DNA from: Wenyingzhuangia sp. | Lineage (GTDB): Bacteria; Bacteroidota; Bacteroidia; Flavobacteriales; Flavobacteriaceae | Length of the DNA stretch: 64,000 nucleotides | Direction of reading: 5' to 3' | Assembly: GCA_020628175.1 (NCBI GenBank) | Contig: JAHDFK010000004.1 | Span: 1-64,000, forward strand | Shown: in pieces, positions 38,701 through 48,352 of the stretch | Layout of the letters: each line of letters opens with the position of its first letter | How positions within the stretch are numbered: the first letter of the stretch is position 1 | The notes under the pieces: model-generated | Seen by the model: only the letters and a program-made list of their open reading frames with translations | Told to the model about the DNA's origin: nothing | Database searches by the model: none | Made by a program: the position numbers and the translations under genes

Positions 38701-40163
38701 TGAAAACTGAAATAAATATCGTTTGGTTAAAAAGAGACATTCGCTCTCAAGATCATCAACCTTTATATGAGGCTGAAAAAAATGGACTCCCCTATTATAT
38801 CATCTATATATATGAACCCTCGTTACTGAGCTATCCAGATACAAGTACTCGACATTTACAGTTTGTATACCACTCTATACAAGCACTTAGTAAAACGTTA
38901 ACTCCTTTTCATAAAAAAGTAGATGTTTATTATGCAGAAGCTAAGGAAGTGTTTACCTATTTCTTAAACAATTTTATAATACGCAACGTTTTTAGCTATC
39001 AAGAAAGTGGTACCCTAACAACATGGAAAAGAGATAGGCAACTCTTTTTATTTTTTAAAAATAAAGGTATCCATTGGAAAGAATACCAAAGAGATGGAAT
39101 TATAAGAGGAATAAAAAACAGAGATTCGTGGTCACAAAACTGGTACAAAGTAATGCATAGCCCATTGCTAAAAAACACGTATAAAAAAGCGAACAATAAA
39201 ATACTAGAGCATCCATATGCATTGCCTCAAAAATTAACGAATACTTTAGAAAAATACTCTTCTAATTTTCAACCCGCAGGCGAACAAAATGCGTGGAGAT
39301 ACTTAACTTCTTTTACACAAAAAAGAGGTTTTAATTACCACAGACATATTTCGAAACCCACAGAAAGCAGAATGTCTTGTAGTAGGCTATCTCCTTATTT
39401 AGCTTGGGGAAATTTAAGTATTCGACAAGCTTATCAATACATAGGGACGCATCCTAACAAAGAGAATCACAAGCGTGCTTTTGCGGGTATTTTAACGCGT
39501 TTGCATTGGCATTGTCATTTTATTCAAAAGTTTGAAATGGCTTGTATTTACGAAACACATTGTATTAACAGTGGTTTTGAGCTTTTAGAACACGCTAAAA
39601 ATGATGTGTTTTTAAAAGCATGGAAAACAGGTACTACCGGATATCCGCTGATTGACGCAAATATGAGGGCCCTAGAACAAACGGGATGGATTAATTTTAG
39701 AATGCGAGCCATGGTTGTTTCATTTCTTACTTTAAATCTCGATCAGGATTGGAGAGAGGGTACTTACCATTTGGCACGTCTGTTTTTAGATTATGACCCA
39801 GGGATTCATTACCCGCAATTTCAGATGCAAGCAGGTACCACAGGTATTAATACGGTACGCTTGTACAATCCTATAAAAAACTCCATAGAACACGATCCTG
39901 AAGGAATATTCATAAAAAAATGGATTCCCGAATTAAGTAAAGTTCCTATAGAGTTTATACACGAACCTTGGACCATGACACCTATGGATCAGGCCTTTTG
40001 TGAAACTTATATAGGTACAGATTACCCTATGCCCATTGTAAACTTAAAAGAAAGTGCTAAAAAAGCACGTGATAAAATTTGGGGACATCGAAAACACGCA
40101 GCAGTAAAAGCAGAAAAAGGCAAATTATTAGCTGCACACGTAAACAAAAATAGAAAACGATGA
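38700..40163 (+). CDS. Cryptochrome/photolyase family protein
   Basis: This 487-residue protein has the usual order: alpha/beta domain (1-135, [14 protein letters not shown]), linker, and FAD domain with [51 protein letters not shown] and [25 protein letters not shown]. The latter differs from the WQW of CPD photolyases, so the enzyme may be a cryptochrome-like or a (6-4)-type member. It overlaps the DUF2256 gene by 4 bases. Its repair activity cannot be decided here. Confidence 0.88.
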   Translation: MKTEINIVWLKRDIRSQDHQPLYEAEKNGLPYYIIYIYEPSLLSYPDTSTRHLQFVYHSIQALSKTLTPFHKKVDVYYAEAKEVFTYFLNNFIIRNVFSYQESGTLTTWKRDRQLFLFFKNKGIHWKEYQRDGIIRGIKNRDSWSQNWYKVMHSPLLKNTYKKANNKILEHPYALPQKLTNTLEKYSSNFQPAGEQNAWRYLTSFTQKRGFNYHRHISKPTESRMSCSRLSPYLAWGNLSIRQAYQYIGTHPNKENHKRAFAGILTRLHWHCHFIQKFEMACIYETHCINSGFELLEHAKNDVFLKAWKTGTTGYPLIDANMRALEQTGWINFRMRAMVVSFLTLNLDQDWREGTYHLARLFLDYDPGIHYPQFQMQAGTTGINTVRLYNPIKNSIEHDPEGIFIKKWIPELSKVPIEFIHEPWTMTPMDQAFCETYIGTDYPMPIVNLKESAKKARDKIWGHRKHAAVKAEKGKLLAAHVNKNRKR

Positions 40164-40288
40164 AAAAACAACATTTACCTCAAAAAATATGTATCGTTTG
40201 TAAACTTCCTTTTACCTGGCGAAAAAAATGGAAAAAAAATTGGAATGAAGTAAAGTACTGCAGCCAACGATGCAGAAAAAACAAGTAA
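40160..40288 (+). CDS. DUF2256 zinc-ribbon protein
   Basis: This 42-residue protein fits DUF2256: [20 protein letters not shown], then EVKYCSQRC, with a four-Cys zinc ribbon and many Trp and Lys. The family almost always lies next to photolyase genes, and its role is unknown. It overlaps the cryptochrome gene by the ATGA junction and ends 4 bases before the next photolyase-type gene. It is easy to miss because of its length. Confidence 0.87.
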   Translation: MKKQHLPQKICIVCKLPFTWRKKWKKNWNEVKYCSQRCRKNK

Positions 40289-40292
40289 AAGC

Positions 40293-41771
40293 ATGAAACA
40301 TATACACTTGGTATTTCCACACCAGTTATTTAAAAGTGTAGACATTCCTAAACAAACAACAACTATTTATATAGTAGAAGAATATTTGTTTTTTAAACAG
40401 TATAAATTTCACAAACAAAAAATAGCTTTTCATAGAGCTACCATGAAACAATACGAAGTATATTTAAAGGAATTAAAATATAAAGTTGAATACATTGAAG
40501 CTATTGATGAAAAGTGTGACATACGTGTGTTATTACAGTATTTCTATAAAAACAAAACACAAACAATTAGCTACACAGACCCAACCGATTGTTGGTTAGA
40601 ACAACGTATTACACAAGTTTGTGATCATATTAACCTTGAAAGAATTGTTTTAAACTCTCCTTTATTCTTAAATACAAAAGAGGATTTAGCCTCGTTTTTC
40701 AATCCCTCTAAAAAGAAATTTCATCAAACTACCTTTTATACGCAACAACGTAAAGAAAGAGACATATTGATAGATGCACAGGAAAAACCTATGGGAGGTA
40801 AATGGACTTTTGATGCAGAAAACAGAAAAAAATATCCTGCAAAAAAAACACCTCCTGTTGTATTTTATCCTGATAATGACATTTATTATCAAGAAGCTAT
40901 TACATACACAGAAAAACACTTTCAAGAGCATTTAGGAACACTTAGCACCAATAGTTTATACCCAACTAATTATACAACTAGTACAGCGTGGTTAAATCAA
41001 TTTTTAGAACAACGTTTTCACGAATTTGGCACCTACGAAGACGCTATTGTAAAAGACAATTCTATTTTAAATCATAGTGTATTAACTCCTATGTTAAATG
41101 TGGGCTTAATAACTCCTAATGAAATTTTAAAACGCAGCTTAGAGTATGCAGAAAAAAACAATGTACCCATAAACTCTACCGAGGGATTTATAAGGCAGAT
41201 TGTAGGTTGGAGAGAATTTATAAGAGGGATTTATGAAGCTAAAGGAACTTTTGAACGCACTCACAATTACTGGAAGTTTACAAAAAAAATACCTACTTCG
41301 TTTTACGAGGGAACAACGGGAATTGACCCTATAGATACCACGATTAAAAAAATAATGAAAACAGGCTATTGTCATCATATAGAACGCTTAATGATTTTGG
41401 GGAACTTTATGTTATTATGTGAATTTGATCCTGACGAAGTATACAAATGGTTTATGGAATTGTTTATAGATGCTTACGACTGGGTGATGGTACCCAACAT
41501 ATACGGTATGAGTCAATTTTCTGACGGCGGTTTAATGGCAACCAAACCCTATATTAGCGGTAGTAATTACATTATAAAAATGAGTAATTATAAAAAAGGA
41601 GATTGGCAACAAACCTGGGACGGTTTATTTTGGAGGTTTATGGACAAGCATCGTGTATTTTTTAAACAAAATCCTAGACTAGGTATGTTGGTAAATATGT
41701 TTGACAAAATGCCTCTAGAAAAAAAAGAAACACACCACAAAAATGCCCAACTATTTTTAGATATCCTTTAA
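40293..41771 (+). CDS. Prokaryotic (6-4)-photolyase-like protein lacking the Fe-S ligands
   Basis: This 492-residue protein fits the FeS-BCP/CryPro family (PhrB type): HLVFPHQLFK at the start, GFIRQIVGWREFIRG, the TGYCHHIERLMILGNF helix, NIYGMSQFSDGGLMATKPYISGSNY. In PhrB the following loop carries three Cys of a 4Fe-4S cluster. Here that region reads NYKKGDWQQTW (about 432-442) with no Cys at all, so the cluster cannot form. It may still bind flavin and lumazine. It is the last gene of the light-repair operon and ends at a terminator shared with valS. Confidence 0.9.
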   Translation: MKHIHLVFPHQLFKSVDIPKQTTTIYIVEEYLFFKQYKFHKQKIAFHRATMKQYEVYLKELKYKVEYIEAIDEKCDIRVLLQYFYKNKTQTISYTDPTDCWLEQRITQVCDHINLERIVLNSPLFLNTKEDLASFFNPSKKKFHQTTFYTQQRKERDILIDAQEKPMGGKWTFDAENRKKYPAKKTPPVVFYPDNDIYYQEAITYTEKHFQEHLGTLSTNSLYPTNYTTSTAWLNQFLEQRFHEFGTYEDAIVKDNSILNHSVLTPMLNVGLITPNEILKRSLEYAEKNNVPINSTEGFIRQIVGWREFIRGIYEAKGTFERTHNYWKFTKKIPTSFYEGTTGIDPIDTTIKKIMKTGYCHHIERLMILGNFMLLCEFDPDEVYKWFMELFIDAYDWVMVPNIYGMSQFSDGGLMATKPYISGSNYIIKMSNYKKGDWQQTWDGLFWRFMDKHRVFFKQNPRLGMLVNMFDKMPLEKKETHHKNAQLFLDIL

Positions 41772-41772
41772 A

Positions 41773-41807
41773 AAAAATGCCTCTTTAGTAAGTAAAGAGG
41801 CATTTTT
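41773..41807. terminator. Bidirectional terminator, photolyase operon / valS
   Basis: AAAAATGCCTCTTTA pairs with TAAAGAGGCATTTTT around a 5-base loop, flanked by A and T runs. It serves both convergent transcripts. Confidence 0.95.
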
Positions 41808-41825
41808 TAGAATTGAGAAAACAAT

Positions 41826-44459
41826 TTAAGCCAAAGCTTTTAAACTCGCTTTAATTGTTTCTATTTTAGACAAAGCATCTGCTTCTTTTTTACGCTCACC
41901 TTCAATAACTTTAGCGGGTGCGTTGTTTACAAAACGCTCGTTAGATAATTTTTTCTGTACAGATTTTAAAAATCCTTCTGTATAGCTTAACTCTTCATTT
42001 AATTTTGCTATTTCAGCCTCTACATCTATAGAACCTGCCATTGGCACAAAATATTCGTTAGATTTTACTCTAAAACTTAAAGCACCTTCTACTGCTGTAG
42101 CTACATAACTTAATGTTGCTATGTTACACATTTTGGTAATCACAGCATCAAAATCATTCGATATTTTATCGTTATTTAAAACAGACAGCTCAATAGTTTC
42201 TTTAAAAGAAATATTTTTATCTTTTCTAATGGTTCTTACACCTGCTATTACTTCTGAAGCTACTTCGAAATTTTTAATAATTTCTTCATTATAAGCTACT
42301 GCTTTAGGATAATCAGCTATAATTAAAGCTTGCTCTGGAGTTCTATCTGTAATTAATTGCCAAATTTCCTCGGTTAAGTGAGGCATAAATGGGTGTAATA
42401 TCTTTAAATTATCTTCTAAAATTGCAATTACTTCGGCAAAAGTTGTAGCATCCATTGGAGTACCATACGTAGGTTTTACCATTTCTAAAAACCATGCACA
42501 AAAGTCATCCCAAATAAGCTTATAAATACTCATTAAAGAATCACTTAGTCTGTAAACTTCAAAATTAGCATCTATCTCTGCTAATGTTTTTTGAAACTTA
42601 GCTTTGTACCAATCAATTGCTATTCTCGACGCTTCTGGTTGTTTTTCTGTATCCGAAACTTCCCATCCTTTAATCAACTTAAAGGCATTCCATATTTTAT
42701 TCGAGAAATTACGTCCTTGCGCACATAAATCTTCATCAAACATTAAATCGTTTCCAGCTGCTGCAGACAATAACAAACCTACACGAACACCATCGGCACC
42801 GTATTGTTGCATTAACTCTATAGGATCTGGTGAGTTTCCTAAAGATTTAGACATTTTACGTCGTTGTTTGTCTCTAACAATACCTGTAAAATATACATTA
42901 CTAAACGGTTTTGCTTGTTTGAACTCATATCCTGCAAAAACCATTCTGGCTACCCAAAAGAAAATAATATCTGGTCCTGTAACCAAATCGTTTGTAGGAT
43001 AATAGTAATTAATTTCTTCGTTTTCTGGATTGTTAATTCCATCGAAAACAGAAATTGGCCATAACCAAGACGAAAACCAAGTGTCTAAAGCATCTGGATC
43101 TTGTGTTAAATCTGCTAAAGTTAAATTCGTATTTCCAGATTTTTCTTTTGCTAATGGCAAAGCTTCTTCTTTAGAGCTAGCTACTACAAAATCTTCCACA
43201 CCATCGGCATAAAAATAAGCAGGTATTTGGTGTCCCCACCATAGCTGGCGCGAAATATTCCAATCTCTAATATTTTCTAACCAATGACGGTACGTATTGT
43301 TGTAACGTTTTGGGTACAACTTAATTTCTTCATCCTTTAAAACAGCATCTAAAGCAGGCTTTACAATTTCTTCCATACGTAAAAACCACTGTGCAGAAAT
43401 TTTAGGCTCTATAACAGCCTTTGTTCTTTCTGAAGTACCAACTTTATGCATGTGCTGTTCTACCTTTACTAAGGCTCCGTTAGCTTCTAACTCTTTCGTA
43501 ATTTCTTTACGAACAACAAAACGGTCTTTTCCTTGGTAATGCAATCCTAATTCGTTCAAAGTAGCATCGTCATTAAAAATATCAATTACTTCTAACTTGT
43601 GCTTCTCTCCAATTTCTTTATCATTAGGGTCGTGTGCCGGTGTTATTTTTAAACAACCTGTCCCAAATTCCATATCCACATAAGCATCCTCAATAATAGG
43701 AATTACTCTATTTGCAATAGGAACAATTACATTTTTACCTTTTAAGTGCGTATAACGTTCGTCTTCTGGATTGATACAAACAGCAGTATCTCCTAACAAA
43801 GTTTCTGGACGCGTAGTTGCTACAGTAACAACCTCATCAGAACCTTCTACTTTATAGTTTATATGGTAAAAATTCCCTTGCTTTTCTTCGTAAATAACTT
43901 CTTCGTCAGATAACGTTGTTTTTGCTTCAGGATCCCAGTTTACCATTCGGTAACCTCTATAGATATCTCCTTTTTTATATAAATCAACAAATATTTTGGT
44001 AACAGCCTCACTTAAATCAGGATCCATTGTAAACTTGGTACGTTCCCAATCACAAGAAGCTCCGAGTTTTTTTAACTGTTCTAAAATAATTCCTCCATGC
44101 TTGTCTGTCCACTCCCATGCGTGCTTTAAAAACTCATCACGAGTTAAATCTGCTTTGTCAATTCCTTCAGATTTTAGCTTCGCTACAACTTTTGCTTCAG
44201 TCGCAATAGATGCATGATCTGTACCGGGTACCCAACAAGCATTGTAACCTCTTAAACGAGCACGTCTAATCAATACATCCTGAATGGTATTGTTTAACAT
44301 GTGCCCCATATGTAAAACTCCCGTAACATTGGGTGGCGGAATTACAATTGTGTAAGGTTCTTTATCGTTGGGTGTTGAATGAAAATAGTCATTTTTCATC
44401 CAGTAATCATACCACTTTTCTTCTACAGCCGTAGCGTTATATTTGTTAGGAATACTCAT
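41826..44459 (-). CDS. valS: Valyl-tRNA synthetase
   Basis: This 877-residue class I synthetase charges tRNA-Val. HIGH is HMGH at 50-53, and KMSKS (about residue 534) is intact. The editing domain lies between them (GDTAVCINPEDERY and the AHDPNDKEIGEKH region), and a C-terminal coiled coil (about 810-877) is present. The length is usual for Bacteroidota. It is a single gene whose start is about 120 bases from the divergent DUF1573 gene. Confidence 0.97.
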   Translation of the reverse strand: MSIPNKYNATAVEEKWYDYWMKNDYFHSTPNDKEPYTIVIPPPNVTGVLHMGHMLNNTIQDVLIRRARLRGYNACWVPGTDHASIATEAKVVAKLKSEGIDKADLTRDEFLKHAWEWTDKHGGIILEQLKKLGASCDWERTKFTMDPDLSEAVTKIFVDLYKKGDIYRGYRMVNWDPEAKTTLSDEEVIYEEKQGNFYHINYKVEGSDEVVTVATTRPETLLGDTAVCINPEDERYTHLKGKNVIVPIANRVIPIIEDAYVDMEFGTGCLKITPAHDPNDKEIGEKHKLEVIDIFNDDATLNELGLHYQGKDRFVVRKEITKELEANGALVKVEQHMHKVGTSERTKAVIEPKISAQWFLRMEEIVKPALDAVLKDEEIKLYPKRYNNTYRHWLENIRDWNISRQLWWGHQIPAYFYADGVEDFVVASSKEEALPLAKEKSGNTNLTLADLTQDPDALDTWFSSWLWPISVFDGINNPENEEINYYYPTNDLVTGPDIIFFWVARMVFAGYEFKQAKPFSNVYFTGIVRDKQRRKMSKSLGNSPDPIELMQQYGADGVRVGLLLSAAAGNDLMFDEDLCAQGRNFSNKIWNAFKLIKGWEVSDTEKQPEASRIAIDWYKAKFQKTLAEIDANFEVYRLSDSLMSIYKLIWDDFCAWFLEMVKPTYGTPMDATTFAEVIAILEDNLKILHPFMPHLTEEIWQLITDRTPEQALIIADYPKAVAYNEEIIKNFEVASEVIAGVRTIRKDKNISFKETIELSVLNNDKISNDFDAVITKMCNIATLSYVATAVEGALSFRVKSNEYFVPMAGSIDVEAEIAKLNEELSYTEGFLKSVQKKLSNERFVNNAPAKVIEGERKKEADALSKIETIKASLKALA

Positions 44460-44580
44460 CTATTGATTTTATTAAAGAATCAGCTTGTAAAAATACAAAT
44501 TATAGTTCATCACAAAAAATTACGGCATAGTTATTGACATTTTAATTATAAAACTTACTTTTATATAAAATTTATTAAAC

Positions 44581-44976
44581 ATGAAAAAACTATTATTTAT
44601 TCTTTGTTTGGCTTTAGCGCCAATAATGACATTTGCTCAATATGCTAACGCATCTGATGGACCGAAACCAACAATGGAGTTTGAAACTGAAGTTATAGAT
44701 TATGGTACAATTAAACACAATGCAGATGGTGTACGTTTCTTTAAATTTACAAACACCGGTGCAGCACCTTTAGAAATAGAAAGTGTAAAAGGTAGTTGTG
44801 GTTGTACAGTACCTACAAAACCAGAAGCACCAATTATGCCTGGTGAAACTGGTGAAATTAAGGTAAAATATGCGACAAACCGTATTGGTAGATTTACAAA
44901 AACAGTTACCATTGTATCTAACGCTACAGACAAACCTAAAGTAGTTAGAATTAAAGGAGAAGTTTTAAAAGACTAA
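44581..44976 (+). CDS. DUF1573 secreted protein
   Basis: This 131-residue protein has a signal peptide ending near FAQ and one DUF1573 immunoglobulin-like domain: ETEVIDYGTIKHNADG, FTNTGAAPLEIESVKGSCGC and VRIKGEV. The GSCGCT motif is typical. Such proteins are abundant and exported in Bacteroidota, but their role is unknown. A strong hairpin follows the gene. Confidence 0.92.
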   Translation: MKKLLFILCLALAPIMTFAQYANASDGPKPTMEFETEVIDYGTIKHNADGVRFFKFTNTGAAPLEIESVKGSCGCTVPTKPEAPIMPGETGEIKVKYATNRIGRFTKTVTIVSNATDKPKVVRIKGEVLKD

Positions 44977-45000
44977 TTTTTTAACACTATATACCATACA

Positions 45001-45030
45001 AAAGGCTATCTATTTTTAGATAGCCTTTTT
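45001..45030 (+). terminator. Terminator of the DUF1573 gene
   Basis: AAAGGCTATCTA pairs perfectly with TAGATAGCCTTT around a TTTT loop and is followed by a T run, 25 bases after the stop. Confidence 0.95.
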
Positions 45031-45105
45031 TTACATTCAAAATTCAAAACTTTAGTAATACTAAATTTGTATTTTTGTGAGCTTTACAAATAAAAACAAT
45101 ATAAA

Positions 45106-46299
45106 ATGTTAAGAGTTTCAAATAAAGGTCGTGCTATTCCTGAGTCTCCAATTCGTAAATTGGTTCCTTATGCAGAAGCTGCCAAGAAACGTGGTACAGA
45201 AATATTTTATGTAAATATTGGACAACCTGACATTAAAACACCCAAAGTTGCTCTAGATGCTGTTAGAAATATTGATATGGAGGTATTAGAATATTCTACC
45301 TCTAATGGTTCTGAACAATACAGAGATAAACTTGTTACCTATTACAAAAAACACAATATTCATATTAATAGCAACCAAATTTTGGTTACTACAGGAGGAT
45401 CTGAAGCTTTGTATTTTACCATTGCAAGTATTACAGATCCGCAGGATGAAATTATAATTCCTGAACCCTTTTATGCAAACTACACGAGCTTTTCTATAGC
45501 TGCAGGTGTAAACGTGGTGCCCATTAATACAAATATTAAAGATGGTTTTGCATTGCCTAAAATAGACGAATTCGAAGCGTTGATAACACCAAGAACTCGA
45601 GCTATTTTAATTTGTAACCCTGGAAACCCAACAGGTACTTTATATAGTAAAGAAGAAATTAAGCAGTTGAAAGAATTAGTTGTTAAATACAATTTGTTTT
45701 TAATTGCTGATGAGGTGTACCGCGAATTTGTTTATACAAATGAAGGCCACTACTCTATTATGGAAGAAGAAGGAATGGATTTGAATGCCATTATGATAGA
45801 TTCTACTTCGAAAAGATACAGTATGTGTGGTGCTAGAATTGGTTGTGTGGTTTCTAAAAATAAAGAACTAATTAGCACTGTTATGAAAATGGCACAATCT
45901 AGATTATGTCCACCAACCATTGCTCAAATAGCAGCAGAAGCCGCATTAGATACACCGCAAAGTTATTTTGATGAAGTAAAATCGGAATATGTAGAGCGTA
46001 GAAACATACTAATTAGCGAATTGCAAAAAATTAAAGGTGTTCATGTGGTGAAGCCTAAAGGTGCTTTTTATTGTTTGGCTGATTTGCCTGTTAAAAATGC
46101 CGAAAATTTTGCGAAATGGATGTTAGAATCATACACAAATGAAGGACAAACTGTAATGGTAGCTCCTGCAAGTGGTTTTTATTCTACTCCCAACATTGCC
46201 TTAAACCAAGTGCGTATTGCTTACGTATTAAAAAAAGAAAAATTAATTAGAGTTGTTGAAATTTTAAAAGATGCAATAGAAAAATACAACGCTCTATAA
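45106..46299 (+). CDS. Aminotransferase class I/II, PLP-dependent
   Basis: This 397-residue aminotransferase has VTTGGSEALYF, CNPGNPTG, LIADEVYREF and the PLP-Lys motif STSKRYSMCGARIG (Lys near 237). It is of the aspartate-aminotransferase type, but I cannot assign a substrate with certainty. The proC gene follows after 10 bases, so it may help link glutamate and proline metabolism. An AT-rich promoter with TATTTTTG lies just upstream at 45070-45077. Confidence 0.92.
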   Translation: MLRVSNKGRAIPESPIRKLVPYAEAAKKRGTEIFYVNIGQPDIKTPKVALDAVRNIDMEVLEYSTSNGSEQYRDKLVTYYKKHNIHINSNQILVTTGGSEALYFTIASITDPQDEIIIPEPFYANYTSFSIAAGVNVVPINTNIKDGFALPKIDEFEALITPRTRAILICNPGNPTGTLYSKEEIKQLKELVVKYNLFLIADEVYREFVYTNEGHYSIMEEEGMDLNAIMIDSTSKRYSMCGARIGCVVSKNKELISTVMKMAQSRLCPPTIAQIAAEAALDTPQSYFDEVKSEYVERRNILISELQKIKGVHVVKPKGAFYCLADLPVKNAENFAKWMLESYTNEGQTVMVAPASGFYSTPNIALNQVRIAYVLKKEKLIRVVEILKDAIEKYNAL

Positions 46300-46309
46300 T
46301 ATAAAAAAC

Positions 46310-47104
46310 ATGAAGAATATAGTTGTAATTGGTGGTGGAAACATGGGATTTACCTATGCCGAAGGAATATTTAATGCAAATATTGCAAACATTCAGATCA
46401 TTGATAAATCTACGGATAGAATAGCTGAAATAAATGCACTAAACAAAATGAGAGCTACAGACTCTTATGCTATTTTAGAACAAGCTGATATTGTATTTTT
46501 AGCTGTTAAACCTCAAATAGCCCCTTTAGTTTTTGCTGATATTAAAACTATTGTAAACAAAAACCAACTTTTTGTTTCTGTAATGGCAGGAATGACTATT
46601 GATACCATTCAGCAAGGTTTACAAGTGGATAAAGTAATTAGATGTATGCCTAATTTACCAGCCTCCATACAATTAGGAATGACCACTTATGTAACCTCTG
46701 ACAATGTAACAAAAGGAGAAGCAAAATTGGTAGATACTATTTTAAGTGCAACGGGTAAAGCTTTTGAAGTTGCTAATGAAGATATGATTGACAAAACGAC
46801 TGCAATTTCCGGAAGTGGTTCTGCTTACATATTTTATTTTATGAATGCTTTGGCAGAAGCTGCTGAAGAATTTGGATTTAACAGTAAAGAAGCGAAAACA
46901 CTAACTGCCCAAACTTTTGAAGGAGCTGTAGAGTTGTACAAACAAAACAATATTAGCTTAACCGAATGGATGAACAGGGTTGCTTCTAAGGGAGGGACTA
47001 CGCGAGAAGCTTTGAATAGTTTTGATGCAAACAATGTGCATAATTTTATTAAAGAAGGAACGATAGCTTGTTTAGACAGAGCAAAAGAATTAGGAGCTAG
47101 TTAA
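46310..47104 (+). CDS. proC: Pyrroline-5-carboxylate reductase
   Basis: This 264-residue protein makes proline from pyrroline-5-carboxylate using NAD(P)H. It has the Rossmann VVIGGGNMGFTYAEGI at the start, AVKPQIAPLVF near 67, and the family signature with ISGSGSAYIFYFMNALAEAA and VASKGGTTREALNSF near 165-245. It has the usual length and follows the aminotransferase gene by 10 bases. Confidence 0.96.
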   Translation: MKNIVVIGGGNMGFTYAEGIFNANIANIQIIDKSTDRIAEINALNKMRATDSYAILEQADIVFLAVKPQIAPLVFADIKTIVNKNQLFVSVMAGMTIDTIQQGLQVDKVIRCMPNLPASIQLGMTTYVTSDNVTKGEAKLVDTILSATGKAFEVANEDMIDKTTAISGSGSAYIFYFMNALAEAAEEFGFNSKEAKTLTAQTFEGAVELYKQNNISLTEWMNRVASKGGTTREALNSFDANNVHNFIKEGTIACLDRAKELGAS

Positions 47105-47129
47105 CAATTAGCTATTTGTTAAGAATAAA

Positions 47130-47167
47130 AAAAAAGAGAAATTTAGTTAGTTAAATTTCTCTTTTTT
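47130..47167 (+). terminator. Terminator of aminotransferase-proC
   Basis: AGAGAAATTTA pairs with TAAATTTCTCT, preceded by an A run and followed by a T run, about 25 bases beyond the proC stop. Confidence 0.93.
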
Positions 47168-47260
47168 TATTGGAATACTCTTAGTAGAAATATTACAAAA
47201 ATTACGCTATAAATTTTTATACTATTGTTTTGTATTTCTATCAATTAGAACACAAAAGTT

Positions 47261-47293
47261 AAAAGCCTCTTTGCTATACACAAAGAGGCTTTT
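47261..47293 (-). terminator. Terminator of the flavodoxin gene
   Basis: AAAAGCCTCTTTG pairs with CAAAGAGGCTTTT across a 7-base loop; on the minus strand it ends in a T run, 46 bases past the flavodoxin stop. Confidence 0.9.
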
Positions 47294-47338
47294 CCAAAAC
47301 AAAAACAAACTAATATACCTAATTAAAAAGTATATCTT

Positions 47339-47839
47339 CTATAATTCTTTTTTTACCATACGCAACCAATTTTTAATTCTATTTTCTGTTAATTCACTCT
47401 CGTTATCATGGTCTATGGCTAAACCATAAAACATTGCTTCGTTTTCTTTTACAATAGCTTTCGATTCGGTATGTCTGTACCCCTCTATAGGCCAATACCC
47501 AACAATTTCTCCACCATTTTCTATAATTTGTTCTGCTAAAATTCCTACACCATCTATAAAATATTCAGCATAACCTACCTGATCTCCTAAACCATAAATA
47601 GCGACTTTTTTACCGGTAAAATCTATTGTTTTAAAATCGTCAAAAAAAACTTCCCAGTCACTCTGTAAATCACCATCATACCATGTAGACAAGCCTATTA
47701 ATATGTTGGTGTACTGCTCAAAATCTGTGGGTGTAACATCACATATTTCATGTACTTCAATCTCTTCAAAATAGTCTACAATTTCATTTGTTATTTCTTC
47801 TGTTATTCCCGTATCCGATCCAAAAAATAAACCTACCAT
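47339..47839 (-). CDS. fldA: Flavodoxin
   Basis: This 166-residue protein is a long-chain flavodoxin: phosphate-binding loop FGSDTGITEEIT (residues 6-17), LIGLSTWYDGDLQSDW and VAIYGLGDQVGYAEYF. It replaces ferredoxin as electron carrier when iron is short. The -7 box TATATTTG lies at 47866-47873 (minus strand), overlapped on its outer side by the Fur-like box at 47874-47898, so iron control is likely. It is divergent from the unknown 116-residue gene. Confidence 0.95.
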   Translation of the reverse strand: MVGLFFGSDTGITEEITNEIVDYFEEIEVHEICDVTPTDFEQYTNILIGLSTWYDGDLQSDWEVFFDDFKTIDFTGKKVAIYGLGDQVGYAEYFIDGVGILAEQIIENGGEIVGYWPIEGYRHTESKAIVKENEAMFYGLAIDHDNESELTENRIKNWLRMVKKEL

Positions 47840-47873
47840 CGTACTTGTGTTTCTAAGTTATGGTACAAATATA

Positions 47874-47898
47874 TTTATTTTTATCAATTCTAAATAAA
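47874..47898. promoter_or_regulatory. Fur-like operator 1, between fldA and the 116-aa gene
   Basis: This 25-base box has TTTATTTTTA on the left and TCTAAATAAA on the right as imperfect inverted arms. It is nearly the same as the box at 48284-48308. It sits between the -7 boxes of the two divergent genes (47866-47873 on the minus strand, TACATTTG at 47908-47915 on the plus strand). Confidence 0.7.
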
Positions 47899-47931
47899 AA
47901 TAAATTATACATTTGAAAAAAAATAAATATC

Positions 47932-48282
47932 ATGAAAACACTAGAAAGCATTTACAACAACAGATTAGGTAACAGTTACAAAATTATATCTGCTGACAAC
48001 AAAAAGGATTTGGTTGCCTTAGAAATGAATCAGATCTCTTTTTTAATTAATGATGAAGAATTAAAATCGTTTATAACATCTACACAAACAATAATCAATC
48101 ATCATTCGCAATGTAGTTGCCCTCCAGATTTAGAAAATAAAATGGTCATCTATAAATCCAATCAAACAGAAATTAGAATGCTCTTAAGTTTTAACCAATT
48201 ATTTCTTTTAAAAGATTTGTTAAAAGGAACTGAGTTTAAACTATCAATGAACCAAATTTTAGAAAACTTTAAAATAAACTAA
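47932..48282 (+). CDS. Uncharacterised protein in iron-regulated locus
   Basis: This 116-residue protein has no signal peptide and no catalytic motif I know. The block pattern ISFLINDEELKSFI ... MLLSFNQLFLLKDLL slightly resembles DUF6686-like small proteins of Bacteroidota. Residues HHSQCSCPPD in the centre (about 60-69) have His and Cys that could bind a metal. The divergent flavodoxin, the downstream imelysin, and Fur-like boxes on both sides place it firmly in an iron-starvation regulon. The function is open. Confidence 0.7.
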   Translation: MKTLESIYNNRLGNSYKIISADNKKDLVALEMNQISFLINDEELKSFITSTQTIINHHSQCSCPPDLENKMVIYKSNQTEIRMLLSFNQLFLLKDLLKGTEFKLSMNQILENFKIN

Positions 48283-48283
48283 T

Positions 48284-48352
48284 TTTATTTTTAATAAATC
48301 TAAATAAAATAATTACTTTCGCTTAAAATTAATTTAACTTAATCTAAATAAA
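48284..48352. promoter_or_regulatory. Fur-like operators 2 and 3 before imelysin
   Basis: The 25-base box at 48284-48308 has the same arms (TTTATTTTTA / TCTAAATAAA) as box 1, differing only in the centre. A further half-site TCTAAATAAA occurs at 48343-48352, next to the start codon. A weaker -7-like TTACTTTCG lies between them near 48313. This supports iron repression of the imelysin genes. Confidence 0.68.
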
